64,000 nucleotides of DNA. Source: Mycobacterium sp. E787 (GTDB lineage Bacteria; Actinomycetota; Actinomycetes; Mycobacteriales; Mycobacteriaceae). The DNA is taken from positions 124,001-188,000 of the forward strand of contig NZ_LZKL01000127.1 of assembly GCF_001668725.1 (NCBI RefSeq). The letters run 5' to 3'. The translations under genes were made by a program, and so were the position numbers. This document shows positions 23,461-31,570 of this stretch, piece by piece (position 1 is the first letter of the stretch; each line of letters opens with the position of its first letter). Below the pieces are notes generated by a model. It was not told the DNA's origin. It was given only the letters and a program-made list of their open reading frames with translations, and did no database searches.

Positions 23461-24924
23461 ATGTCGGATCTGATCAGCACCCCGGAAACGCTGGCCGCCA
23501 CGGCCGCCGACGTGCAAAGCATCGAGTCGGCCATCACCGATGCCCGCGCCGGCGCGGCGGCCCGGACAACGGGCTTGCTGGCGGCGGCGGAAGACGAAGT
23601 GTCGACGGCCATCGCGACCCTGTTCGCCACGTACGGCCGGCAATACCAGGCCGCCCTGTCCCAGGCCGGAATTTTCCACACCGAATTCACCCGGGCGCTG
23701 GCCGCCGCGGCGAGCACCTACGCGCAAGCCGAGGCCACCGGCGCCGCGCTGCTCGCGCAGACGCCGATCGCGGGCGGCGCGCCGACGGGCGGCAACCCAC
23801 TGGCCGTGCAGTTGGCCGCCGGGGACCCGATGTACGCGTTGATCATGGGCGGCACCAACAACCCGATGCCCGACCCCAAATATGTAACCAGCGTCTTCAA
23901 CGCGTACATCAAGCCGAATCCCCTTTTCTCCTCGGCCATCCCGCAGGGCCTGTTCACGCCCGAGCAGTTCTGGCCGGTGACCCCACAACTCGGCAGCATG
24001 ACGTTCGGCCAGTCCGTCGCCAAGGGCGTCACGTTGCTGAACAACGCACTCCTGGGACCCACCGGCGTCATCACGCAAGGCAACAGCGCCGTGGTTTTCG
24101 GCTACTCCCAAAGCGCCACGATCGCCACCAACGAGATCAATGCGCTGCTGGCGGCCGGCTCACCCATCCCTGCCAACCAGTTGTCTTTCGTGCTGATCGG
24201 CGATCCCAACAACCCCGTCGGCGGCATCCTCGAGCGCTTCCCCGGTTTCTACATTCCGTTCCTGGATGTGGCGTTCAACGGCGCGACGCCGCAATCCCCG
24301 TGGCACACCACCGTTTACACCTACCAATACGACGGCATCGCCGACGCCCCGCAATACCCGCTGAATCTCGTCTCTGACCTCAACGCGTTCATGGGCTATT
24401 TCTTCGTCCACGGCCAATATCCCCTCTTGACGGCCACCCAGGTGGGCACCGCCGTTCCCTTGCCGACGAACGGCGGCAACACCGACTACTACATGCTGAT
24501 GACGCAGAACCTGCCGCTGCTGGAGCCGATCCGCGCGATCCCCTACGCCGGTCCGCCGATCGCCGACATCTTCCAGCCCGATCTGCGGGTGCTCGTCGAC
24601 CTGGGCTATGCGGACTACGGCACCGGCGCCAACTACGCGAACGTTCCGACCCCGGCCGGGTTGTTCGATCTTCCGAATCCGTTCACGGTCATCCCGGACC
24701 TGGCCCTGGGCGCCGTGCAGGGCCCCTACGGCGCCGCGGTCGAAATCGGTGTGGAGGCGGGGCTGCTGTCGCCCTCGCTGTTCCCGAACACCTATCCGTG
24801 GGTCCCGTCCATCGACCCCGGCCTGAATGTCTCCTTCGGCCAGTCGAGCACGACGCTGCTGTCGATCCTGAGCGGCGCCACGGGCAGCGTGCTGCACATC
24901 ATTCCGCCACCGAACTTCGGCTGA
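23461..24924 (+). CDS. PE family protein with PE-PPE hydrolase domain (PE3/PE4 position)
   Basis: A 487-residue protein. Residues 1-95 form the PE domain (two long Ala-rich helices, VSTAIATLFATYGRQYQ). Residues about 120-350 form the PE-PPE alpha/beta-hydrolase domain with nucleophile elbow GYSQS (Ser216). PE proteins are exported by type VII (ESX) systems and this domain has esterase activity in studied members. Start ATG 23461 follows GGGAAGGGCGGGGAG. It has no partner PPE gene. It lies in the slot of PE3/PE4 (Rv0159c-Rv0160c), convergent with the TetR gene at 24941; only one copy is present here. Confidence 0.92.
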   Translation: MSDLISTPETLAATAADVQSIESAITDARAGAAARTTGLLAAAEDEVSTAIATLFATYGRQYQAALSQAGIFHTEFTRALAAAASTYAQAEATGAALLAQTPIAGGAPTGGNPLAVQLAAGDPMYALIMGGTNNPMPDPKYVTSVFNAYIKPNPLFSSAIPQGLFTPEQFWPVTPQLGSMTFGQSVAKGVTLLNNALLGPTGVITQGNSAVVFGYSQSATIATNEINALLAAGSPIPANQLSFVLIGDPNNPVGGILERFPGFYIPFLDVAFNGATPQSPWHTTVYTYQYDGIADAPQYPLNLVSDLNAFMGYFFVHGQYPLLTATQVGTAVPLPTNGGNTDYYMLMTQNLPLLEPIRAIPYAGPPIADIFQPDLRVLVDLGYADYGTGANYANVPTPAGLFDLPNPFTVIPDLALGAVQGPYGAAVEIGVEAGLLSPSLFPNTYPWVPSIDPGLNVSFGQSSTTLLSILSGATGSVLHIIPPPNFG

Positions 24925-24940
24925 TTCTCCCGCCGCTCCG

Positions 24941-25564
24941 TCAGGGGCCGAGCGGACAGCTGTTGCGGACCGACTCGTCGCGGATCAGTCCCCGCAGCAG
25001 CGCGGTGCTGAACTCGGCGGCGATCTCCTTGGCTGTGCGCCGGCCGCTCGGCCGCAGCCAGCGGTAGCTGCCCAGCGTCATCCCGATGTAGCCCAGGGCC
25101 ACCACGTGCGAATCGCATTCGAAGAACTCGCCGCTGGCGATGCCGCGGTCGATGAGCCCGTGCACATGCTCGTAGACCTGGGCCTCCTTCTCACGGACCT
25201 CGGCGACCTGCTCGCTGGTGAACCATTCGGTGATGTAGGGCTGCTCCTGGAAGTAGACGGCGGCCCGCTCGGGATTGGCCGCGATCCCGGTGAGCAGGCG
25301 GACGGTGTATTGGTAGAGCGCCTCGCGGGCCGTCCATGACGGATCGTCGTGCACGGCGGCCAGGGTGCCCTCGGCGGCCTGGCGGTAGATGTCGAACAGG
25401 ATCAGCGACTTGCTCGCGTAGTAGTGGTAGACGGTCGCCTTGTTCAGGCCGATCACGTCGGCGACGTCGTCCATCCGGGTGCCGTGATAGCCGCGCGCGG
25501 CGAACAGCTTGGTGGCAACGGCCAGCAACTCTTCGCGGCGGGTCATCCCGTTGTCGGACGCCAT
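24941..25564 (-). CDS. TetR-family regulator (Rv0158 position)
   Basis: A 207-residue TetR protein; the helix-turn-helix lies in ELLAVATKLFAARGYHGTRMDDVADVIGLNKATVYHYYASKSLILFDIY. A longer ligand-binding domain follows (about 65-205). It is convergent with the PE-PPE gene and divergent from the 41-residue gene that precedes pntB. A 16-bp dyad at 25623-25638, 59 bases above its start, is a likely operator. Ligand and targets are unknown. Confidence 0.9.
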   Translation of the reverse strand: MASDNGMTRREELLAVATKLFAARGYHGTRMDDVADVIGLNKATVYHYYASKSLILFDIYRQAAEGTLAAVHDDPSWTAREALYQYTVRLLTGIAANPERAAVYFQEQPYITEWFTSEQVAEVREKEAQVYEHVHGLIDRGIASGEFFECDSHVVALGYIGMTLGSYRWLRPSGRRTAKEIAAEFSTALLRGLIRDESVRNSCPLGP

Positions 25565-25622
25565 TCGTACTCTCTATCGTCACAGTCGGCGGGCCGCGGA
25601 CGGGCCCGGATAAGGCAAAGTA

Positions 25623-25638
25623 CCAATCAACTGGTTGG
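25623..25638. promoter_or_regulatory. Candidate TetR operator
   Basis: CCAAtCA-AC-TGgTTGG: two 7-base arms with six of seven positions symmetric. It is centred 66 bases above the TetR start and 95 bases above the small gene at 25726. Size and symmetry suit a TetR dimer, probably the product of the adjacent gene. Confidence 0.55.
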
Positions 25639-25725
25639 ACAGTTTAAGGGCATCGCCGCTGTCGCACCGACGGCTCGGCGACTACGATGGTGTGTCGAAC
25701 TGGTCGCGAGTCGAGAGGTGGGGAC

Positions 25726-25851
25726 ATGGATCCGAGTCCGGACTATGACATGAGCGACGAGATCGAGTTCTTCTTCAAATACGTGCCATGGGGTCTGCGC
25801 GGCGTCGTCGACGGCAACGGTTACCCGCCGCCGGCCTACCCGCCCGTCTAG
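25726..25851 (+). CDS. Small conserved-type protein (Rv0157A position)
   Basis: A 41-residue protein, MDPSPDYDMSDEIEFFFKY followed by VPWGLRG and a Pro/Tyr-rich end (YPPPAYPPV). The ribosome site GAGAGGTGGGG lies just upstream and codon use is typical of the surroundings. M. tuberculosis has a small gene, Rv0157A, at this place, so I treat it as real. It is acidic-aromatic with no membrane segment; function is unknown. Its stop is 4 bases from the convergent pntB stop. Confidence 0.7.
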   Translation: MDPSPDYDMSDEIEFFFKYVPWGLRGVVDGNGYPPPAYPPV

Positions 25852-25855
25852 ACCG

Positions 25856-27280
25856 CTACAGCGCCTTCAGCTCCTCGGCGACCTCGGTCACCGATTTCTT
25901 CGCGTCCCCGAACAGCATCGTCGTCCCCTCCGCGTAGAACAGCGGGTTGTCGATGCCCGCGAAACCGGAGTTCATCGACCGCTTCAGCACGATCACCGAC
26001 TTCGCCTTGTCCACGTTGAGGATCGGCATTCCGTAGATCGGGCTGGACTGCTCGTTGCGGGCCGCCGGGTTGGTGACGTCGTTCGCGCCGATGACGATCG
26101 CGACATCGGTGCGGGCGAACTCGTCGTTGATGTCGTCCATGTCCTTCATCGCGTCGTAGTCGACCTCGGCCTCCGCGAGCAACACGTTCATGTGTCCGGG
26201 CATGCGGCCGGCGACCGGGTGGATCGCGTACTTCACCGGCACGCCCTTGTCCTCCAGCAGCGACGCCATGTCCTTGACCGCATGCTGGGCCTGCGCGACG
26301 GCCAGGCCATAACCGGGCACCACGATGACCTGGTTGGCGTAGGCCATCTGGATCGCGGCGTCGGCGGCCGAGGTCGACTTGACGTGCTTGTCGCCGCCGC
26401 CGTCACCGCTGGGCGCCACGCCGCCGCCGCCGAAACCGCCCGCGACGATCGCGGGAATCGAGCGGTTCATCGCCTTGGCCATCAGGTTCGTCAGGATCGA
26501 ACCGGACGCGCCGACGATCATGCCCGCCACGATCATCGCGGTGTTGTTCAGCGCCAGGCCGGCCGCGGCGGCCGACAGCCCGGTCATCGCGTTGAGCAGC
26601 GAGATGACCACCGGCATGTCGGCGCCGCCGATGGGCAGCACCACCATCAGGCCCAGCACGCCCGCGGCGGCCAGCAGGCCGATCATCCACCACAGCGACA
26701 CCCCGCCGCTGCCGGGATGCGCGTGCAGGCCGATGACCACCGCGGCGCCCACCGCCGCGGCCAGCAGCAGCAGGTTGATCGGTTGCTGGGCCTTCCCGAA
26801 GCCGATCGGTGATCCCGAGATGATCTCCTGCAGCTTCCCGAACGCGATGATCGACCCCCAGAACGAGATCGACCCGATGATCGCGGCGAACAACGACGCC
26901 ACCACGATGTGCACGGTGGGTGACTCGCCATGCTGGAACGCCGAGAAACCTTTGGTCTCAATGAATTCCGCGAGCGCTATCAGCGCGACCGTGCCGCCGC
27001 CGACGCCGTTGAAGAAGGCCACCAGCTGCGGCATGGCGGTCATCTTGGTCAACCGCGCCGGGGGAACCCCGAGCACGACGCCCACGACCAGGCCGGCGAT
27101 GATGAGCACCCATTGGTCGGTGTGCCGGATCTTGATCAGTGTCGCGCCGACCGCGATGGCCATGCCCACCGCGGCGATCAGGTTGCCCCGCACCGCGGTC
27201 TTCGGGCCGGTCAGGCCCATCAAGCCGTAGATGAAGAGCGAGAACGCGACGATGTAGAGAACGGTGACGAGGTAGTTCAT
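25856..27280 (-). CDS. pntB: NAD(P) transhydrogenase beta subunit
   Basis: A 474-residue membrane protein. Residues about 1-270 hold eight or nine hydrophobic helices (VTVLYIVAFSLFIYGLMGL and so on). The C-terminal domain, after the GGFGGGGVAPSGDGGG linker, binds NADP (PGYGLAVAQAQHAVKDMA, HPVAGRMPGHMNVLLAEA, VIGANDVTNPAA). With PntAa and PntAb it couples hydride transfer from NADH to NADP to inward proton movement. It overlaps pntAb by four bases. Confidence 0.97.
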   Translation of the reverse strand: MNYLVTVLYIVAFSLFIYGLMGLTGPKTAVRGNLIAAVGMAIAVGATLIKIRHTDQWVLIIAGLVVGVVLGVPPARLTKMTAMPQLVAFFNGVGGGTVALIALAEFIETKGFSAFQHGESPTVHIVVASLFAAIIGSISFWGSIIAFGKLQEIISGSPIGFGKAQQPINLLLLAAAVGAAVVIGLHAHPGSGGVSLWWMIGLLAAAGVLGLMVVLPIGGADMPVVISLLNAMTGLSAAAAGLALNNTAMIVAGMIVGASGSILTNLMAKAMNRSIPAIVAGGFGGGGVAPSGDGGGDKHVKSTSAADAAIQMAYANQVIVVPGYGLAVAQAQHAVKDMASLLEDKGVPVKYAIHPVAGRMPGHMNVLLAEAEVDYDAMKDMDDINDEFARTDVAIVIGANDVTNPAARNEQSSPIYGMPILNVDKAKSVIVLKRSMNSGFAGIDNPLFYAEGTTMLFGDAKKSVTEVAEELKAL

Positions 27281-27606
27281 TTCGCCGCCAGATCCTCGGT
27301 CTGCACGGGCTTGACTTTCTTCTTGCCCTTGAACATGCCCAGCATCCGGTCGGTCACGATGAAACCGCCGATCACGTTCAGCGTGCCGAACACCACGGCG
27401 ACGAACAGGATGATCTGTACCGCCAGCGACGGGTGCTCCACGGTTCCGAACACCACGAGCGCGCCCAGCACCACGATGCCGTGGATGGCGTTGGTCCCCG
27501 ACATCAGCGGCGTATGCAGGGTGTTGGGCACCTTGGAAATCACGGCGAACCCGACGAATCCGGATAGCACCAGGATCGCCAGGTTGGCCAACAGCTCGTC
27601 ATACAT
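27277..27606 (-). CDS. pntAb: NAD(P) transhydrogenase alpha subunit, membrane part
   Basis: A 109-residue protein with three membrane helices (NLAILVLSGFVGFAVI, IHGIVVLGALVVFG, QIILFVAVVFGTLNVIGGF) and a lysine-rich end. It carries the conserved VPNTLHTPLMSGTNAIHG loop. It is the PntA C-terminal part encoded separately, as in other mycobacteria. ATG 27606 is just 2 bases below the pntAa stop; the three genes are one transcription unit. Confidence 0.95.
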   Translation of the reverse strand: MYDELLANLAILVLSGFVGFAVISKVPNTLHTPLMSGTNAIHGIVVLGALVVFGTVEHPSLAVQIILFVAVVFGTLNVIGGFIVTDRMLGMFKGKKKVKPVQTEDLAAK

Positions 27607-27608
27607 CT

Positions 27609-28724
27609 CTAGGAGTCCTCTCCGCGCGGGCGGGTCACACAGGCCGCCGCGACCACCTCGTCGCCGAAGTCGGGCGCCAGCTTGCCGTCCTTGATCAACA
27701 GCTCCAGCAGCGCGGTGATGTTCTTGCTGTAGAGCTCGCTGGCGTGCTCGGGCATCGTCGCCGGCAGGTTCAGCGGCGCGGCGATGGTGACGTCGTGCTT
27801 GACCACGGTCCGCCCGGGCTCCGTCAGCTCGCAGTTGCCGCCGGTCTCCCCGGCCAGGTCCACCACCACGCTGCCCGGCTTCATCGCTTCCACGGCCGCG
27901 GCGGTCACCAGGCGCGGCGCGGGCTTGCCCGGCACCAGCGCCGTGGTGATCACCACGTCGAAGCCGGCGATCGCCTCCTCCAGCGCCTTCTGCTGCTGGG
28001 CGCGCTCCTCGTCCGTGAGCTCGCGGGCGTAGCCGCCCTCGCCGGCCGCTGTGATTTTTGAGATGCCGACGTCGAGCCACTGCGCGCCCACCGACCGCAC
28101 CTGGTCGGCCACCTCGGGACGCACGTCGTAGCCGGAGGTCCGCGCCCCCAGCCGCTTGGCCGTGGCAAGCGCCTGCAGCCCGGCGACCCCGACACCGAGT
28201 ACCAGGACCGAGGCCGGCTTCACGGTACCCGCGGCCGTCGTCAGCATCGGGAAAAACCGCGTCGACTCCGAGGCCGCGAGCAGCACCGCCTTGTAGCCGG
28301 CCACGTTGGCCTGCGACGACAGCGCATCCATCACCTGGGCCCGCGAGATCCGCGGGATGGCCTCCAGAGCGAACGCCTGCACACCGGCGTCGGTGAGCGC
28401 GCCGATCAGGTTGTCGGGATTGCGCGGGGCCAGGAAGCCGATCAGCGTCTGACCGCTGCGCAGCCTGCCGACCTCGGCCGCGGTCGGCGGGGCGACCTTG
28501 ACGACGACATCGGCGGCCCAGGCGTCGCCGATGCCGGCCCCGGCCTCGGTGTAGAGCTCGTCGGGAAGCAGCGCGCCTTCGCCCGCGCCCGCCTCGACCA
28601 CCACCGCCACACCGCTACCGACCAGCGACGCGACCGCCTTGGGGACCAAAGCGACGCGCCGCTCGTCGGTCCCGGACTCGGCGACCACCCCCACCTTGAA
28701 CGTGTTGGCCTGCGCATCTGTCAT
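27609..28724 (-). CDS. pntAa: NAD(P) transhydrogenase alpha subunit, NAD-binding part
   Basis: A 371-residue soluble protein with the alanine dehydrogenase/PNT fold: VGVVAESGTDERRVALVPKAVASL at the N-terminus, the RISRAQVMDALSSQANVAGYKAVL segment, and the NAD Rossmann motif VLGVGVAGLQALATAKRLGA. ATG 28724 (MTDAQANTFKVG) is preferred from homologue length; ATG 28739 is five codons upstream and also possible, with GGGAAG close before it. It heads the pnt genes and follows the DUF1348 gene by under 60 bases, so they may be co-transcribed. Confidence 0.95.
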   Translation of the reverse strand: MTDAQANTFKVGVVAESGTDERRVALVPKAVASLVGSGVAVVVEAGAGEGALLPDELYTEAGAGIGDAWAADVVVKVAPPTAAEVGRLRSGQTLIGFLAPRNPDNLIGALTDAGVQAFALEAIPRISRAQVMDALSSQANVAGYKAVLLAASESTRFFPMLTTAAGTVKPASVLVLGVGVAGLQALATAKRLGARTSGYDVRPEVADQVRSVGAQWLDVGISKITAAGEGGYARELTDEERAQQQKALEEAIAGFDVVITTALVPGKPAPRLVTAAAVEAMKPGSVVVDLAGETGGNCELTEPGRTVVKHDVTIAAPLNLPATMPEHASELYSKNITALLELLIKDGKLAPDFGDEVVAAACVTRPRGEDS

Positions 28725-28781
28725 GGCGCCTACATCCACTTCCCTTATGTCTTTGGCTTGCCGCAGACACCCTAACCGCCG

Positions 28782-29243
28782 CTACCAGAGCGGAATCTCT
28801 TGACCGTGTTCCGACTCCTGACGAGGGCCGAAGTACCGGCGCTCCGATTCGTCGATCGGCACGTCGTTGATGCTCGCCTCGCGCCGCGCCATCAACCCCG
28901 ACGGGGCGAATTCCCACAGCTCGTTTCCGTAGCTGCGGTACCACTGGCCCGTGCGATCGTGGCACTCGTACTGGAACCGCACGGCGATGCGGTTGTCGTG
29001 GAAGTCCCACAAGCTCTTGCGCAGCGCATAGTCGAGCTCGCGCTCCCATTTGCGGGTCAGAAACGCAACGATCTCCTTGCGGCCCACGACATGCTCGCTT
29101 CGATTGCGCCACTGCGAGTCCGGCGTGTAGGCCAGGCTGACCCGTTCGGGATCGCGGGTGTTCCAGGCATCCTCGGCCGCCTGCACCTTCTGCATCGCGG
29201 TTTCGTAGGTGAAGGGAGGAAACGGGGGGCGGGATTCGGTCAT
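28782..29243 (-). CDS. DUF1348 / SnoaL-like protein
   Basis: A 153-residue NTF2-fold protein from ATG 29243. The DUF1348 signature is visible: AWNTRDPERVSLAYTPDSQWRNR, GRKEIVAFLTRKWERELDY, then RIAVRFQYECHD and YGNELWEFAPSGLM. Function is unknown. It is upstream of pntAa in the same direction and divergent from fadE2 across 137 bp. The upstream ATG at 29276 adds an unsupported extension. Confidence 0.85.
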   Translation of the reverse strand: MTESRPPFPPFTYETAMQKVQAAEDAWNTRDPERVSLAYTPDSQWRNRSEHVVGRKEIVAFLTRKWERELDYALRKSLWDFHDNRIAVRFQYECHDRTGQWYRSYGNELWEFAPSGLMARREASINDVPIDESERRYFGPRQESEHGQEIPLW

Positions 29244-29380
29244 GAGGTACATCGTGCTCGACGGGAATCGCGACACATAAACGTCTGCGACGACACGCCT
29301 GCGCCGCTCGCAACCGTCTATATCTCGCGCGCTGGCGACCTGACGCGCCCTGTTACCGCACGTGTCCTATCGTGGCGGTC

Positions 29381-30613
29381 ATGGACTTCGCGATGTCGGC
29401 CAAAGCCAGCGACTACCACAAGCGACTGTCCGACTTCATGATCGAGAACGTCTTTCCGGCCGAGGCCGAATACGACAAATACCGTCACGAGGCCGGCCCG
29501 GACGACCACACCGTTCCGCCCGTCATCGAGGAATTGAAGACGAAGGCCAAGCAGCAGGGACTGTGGAACCTGTTCCTGCCCGCCGAGTCGGGCCTGACCA
29601 ACCTGGACTACGCCCCGCTGGCCGAGCTGACCGGCTGGAGCCTCGAACTCGCCCCGGAGGCGATCAACTGCGCGGCGCCGGACACCGGCAACATGGAGAC
29701 CCTGCACCTGTTCGCCACCGAGGAGCAACGCAAGCGGTGGCTGGAGCCGCTGCTGGCCGGAGAGATTCGCAGCGCCTTCTCGATGACCGAGCCGGCGGTC
29801 GCCAGCAGCGACGCCCGCAACATCGAGACCTCCATCGAGCGCGACGGCGCCGACTACGTCATCAACGGCCGCAAGTGGTGGACGTCCGGGGCGTCGGACC
29901 CGCGCTGCAAGATCCTGATCGTGATGGGCCGCACCAACCCCGAGGCGGCCAGCCACCAGCAGCAGTCGATGGTCCTGGTGCCGATCGAGACGCCGGGCGT
30001 GACCGTCGTCCGCTCCACAACCGTCTTCGGCTACCAGGACCAGCCCGGTCACTGCGAGATCATCTACGACAACGTCCGGGTGCCGGTCACCAACCTGCTC
30101 GGCGAGGAGGGCGGCGGCTTCGCCATCGCCCAGGCCCGGCTGGGTCCGGGCCGCATCCACCACTGCATGCGCGCGCTCGGCGGCGCCGAACGTGCTTTGG
30201 CCCTCATGGTGGACCGGGCGAAGACCCGGGTGGCCTTCGGCCGCCCGTTGGCCGAACAGGGCGTGGTACGGGAGGCAATTGCCAAGTCCCGCAACGAGAT
30301 CGACCAGGCCCGGCTGTTGTGTGAGAAGGCGGCGTGGACGATCGACCAGCACGGCAACAAGGCCGCTCATCTGCTGGTCTCGCAGATCAAGGCGGTGGCC
30401 CCGACGGTCGCCTGCGACGTGATCGACCGCGCGATCCAGGTGCACGGGGCCGCCGGTGTCAGCGACGACACGGTGCTGGGGCGGATGTACGGCTGGCATC
30501 GGGCCATGCGGATCTTCGACGGGCCGGACGAGGTGCACATGCGGACCATCGCGCGTGCCGAGATCGGCCGGGAGCAATCCGCGCTCGCCGCGGCGGTCAC
30601 CGCGCGTGGCTGA
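29381..30613 (+). CDS. fadE2: Acyl-CoA dehydrogenase FadE2
   Basis: A 410-residue acyl-CoA dehydrogenase. Key segments: FSMTEPAVASSDARNIET (FAD and substrate contact), YVINGRKWWTSGASDPRCKI, GPGRIHHCMRALGGAERALALM and IQVHGAAGVSDDTVLGRMYGWHRAMRIFDGPDEVH. The sequence and the neighbouring ptpB match Rv0154c. ATG 29381 gives the MDFAMSAKA start known from homologues; GTG at 29372 is nine bases upstream. It overlaps the phosphatase gene by eight bases. Confidence 0.94.
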   Translation: MDFAMSAKASDYHKRLSDFMIENVFPAEAEYDKYRHEAGPDDHTVPPVIEELKTKAKQQGLWNLFLPAESGLTNLDYAPLAELTGWSLELAPEAINCAAPDTGNMETLHLFATEEQRKRWLEPLLAGEIRSAFSMTEPAVASSDARNIETSIERDGADYVINGRKWWTSGASDPRCKILIVMGRTNPEAASHQQQSMVLVPIETPGVTVVRSTTVFGYQDQPGHCEIIYDNVRVPVTNLLGEEGGGFAIAQARLGPGRIHHCMRALGGAERALALMVDRAKTRVAFGRPLAEQGVVREAIAKSRNEIDQARLLCEKAAWTIDQHGNKAAHLLVSQIKAVAPTVACDVIDRAIQVHGAAGVSDDTVLGRMYGWHRAMRIFDGPDEVHMRTIARAEIGREQSALAAAVTARG

Positions 30614-31430
30614 GGCGGCGGTCCGGGAACTGTCCGGCGCGTGGAACTTTCGCGACGTCGCCGACGGCGTGGCCGCGCTGCGCCCCGGTCGGTTGTTCCG
30701 GTCCGGCGAGCTGAGCCGCCTCGACGACGACGGACGGGCCACGCTGCGCCGGTTGGGCATCACCGACGTCGCCGACCTGCGCGCGTCCCGCGAGGTTGCC
30801 CGGCGCGGTCCGGGGTTGGTGCCCGATGGCGTCGAGATCCACCTGCTGCCGGTACCAGACCTGTCCGACCAGGAAGCCGACGCCGCCGCCCCGCACGAAG
30901 AGGCGTTCCAGCGGCTGTTGCGGGGCGAATCCGACGGGTCGGACGAGTCGGTCAACGAGACCGCCGTGCGCTTCATGACCGACGAGTACCGGCAATTCCC
31001 GACGCGCAACGGGGCGCAGCGCGCGCTGCGCCGTGTCGTCACGCTGCTGGCCGCCGGGCGCCCGGTGCTCACGCACTGCTTCGCGGGCAAGGACCGCACC
31101 GGCTTCGTCATCGCGACGGTGCTCGAGGCCGTCGGCGTCGATCGCGACGCGATCGTCGCGGACTTCTTGCGCAGCAACGAGGCCGTACCCGAGCTTCGGG
31201 CGCATATCTACGAAATGATCCAGCAGCGCGGCGACACCGAGCTGACCCCGGAAGTGGTGACCTTCACCGAGGCGCGGCTGTCCGACGGGGTCCTCGGCGT
31301 CCGAGCGGACTACCTCGCCGCCGCCCGTCAAACGATCGACGACGAATTCGGTTCGCTGGGCGCGTATCTGAACGACGCCGGTATCACCGATGCCGACGTC
31401 GACCGGTTGCGCACCGCGCTGCTCGGCTGA
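30606..31430 (+). CDS. ptpB: Secreted-type protein/lipid phosphatase PtpB
   Basis: A 274-residue phosphatase starting at GTG 30606 inside the end of fadE2. The P-loop HCFAGKDRTG has nucleophile Cys158 and Arg164; the early GAWNFRDVADGVAALRPGRLFRSGEL and DEYRQFPTRNGAQRALRRV segments are typical of PtpB. In M. tuberculosis this enzyme is exported and acts on host phosphotyrosine, phosphoserine and phosphoinositides. No classical signal peptide is visible, as in M. tuberculosis. Coupling to fadE2 is by overlap; the biological link is unclear. Confidence 0.95.
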   Translation: MAEAAVRELSGAWNFRDVADGVAALRPGRLFRSGELSRLDDDGRATLRRLGITDVADLRASREVARRGPGLVPDGVEIHLLPVPDLSDQEADAAAPHEEAFQRLLRGESDGSDESVNETAVRFMTDEYRQFPTRNGAQRALRRVVTLLAAGRPVLTHCFAGKDRTGFVIATVLEAVGVDRDAIVADFLRSNEAVPELRAHIYEMIQQRGDTELTPEVVTFTEARLSDGVLGVRADYLAAARQTIDDEFGSLGAYLNDAGITDADVDRLRTALLG

Positions 31431-31570
31431 ACCGCCGGCTCCCGAAATCCCTTCGCACTCAATCGCGCCCACAGCCGGGCCCAACGCTTTGACGCAAACG
31501 CCGGACAGGATGGCGGCGTCACCCTACGCTGACGGGGTTCGCGTCTTTTGGTCGGGAAAGGATCGGGCCC

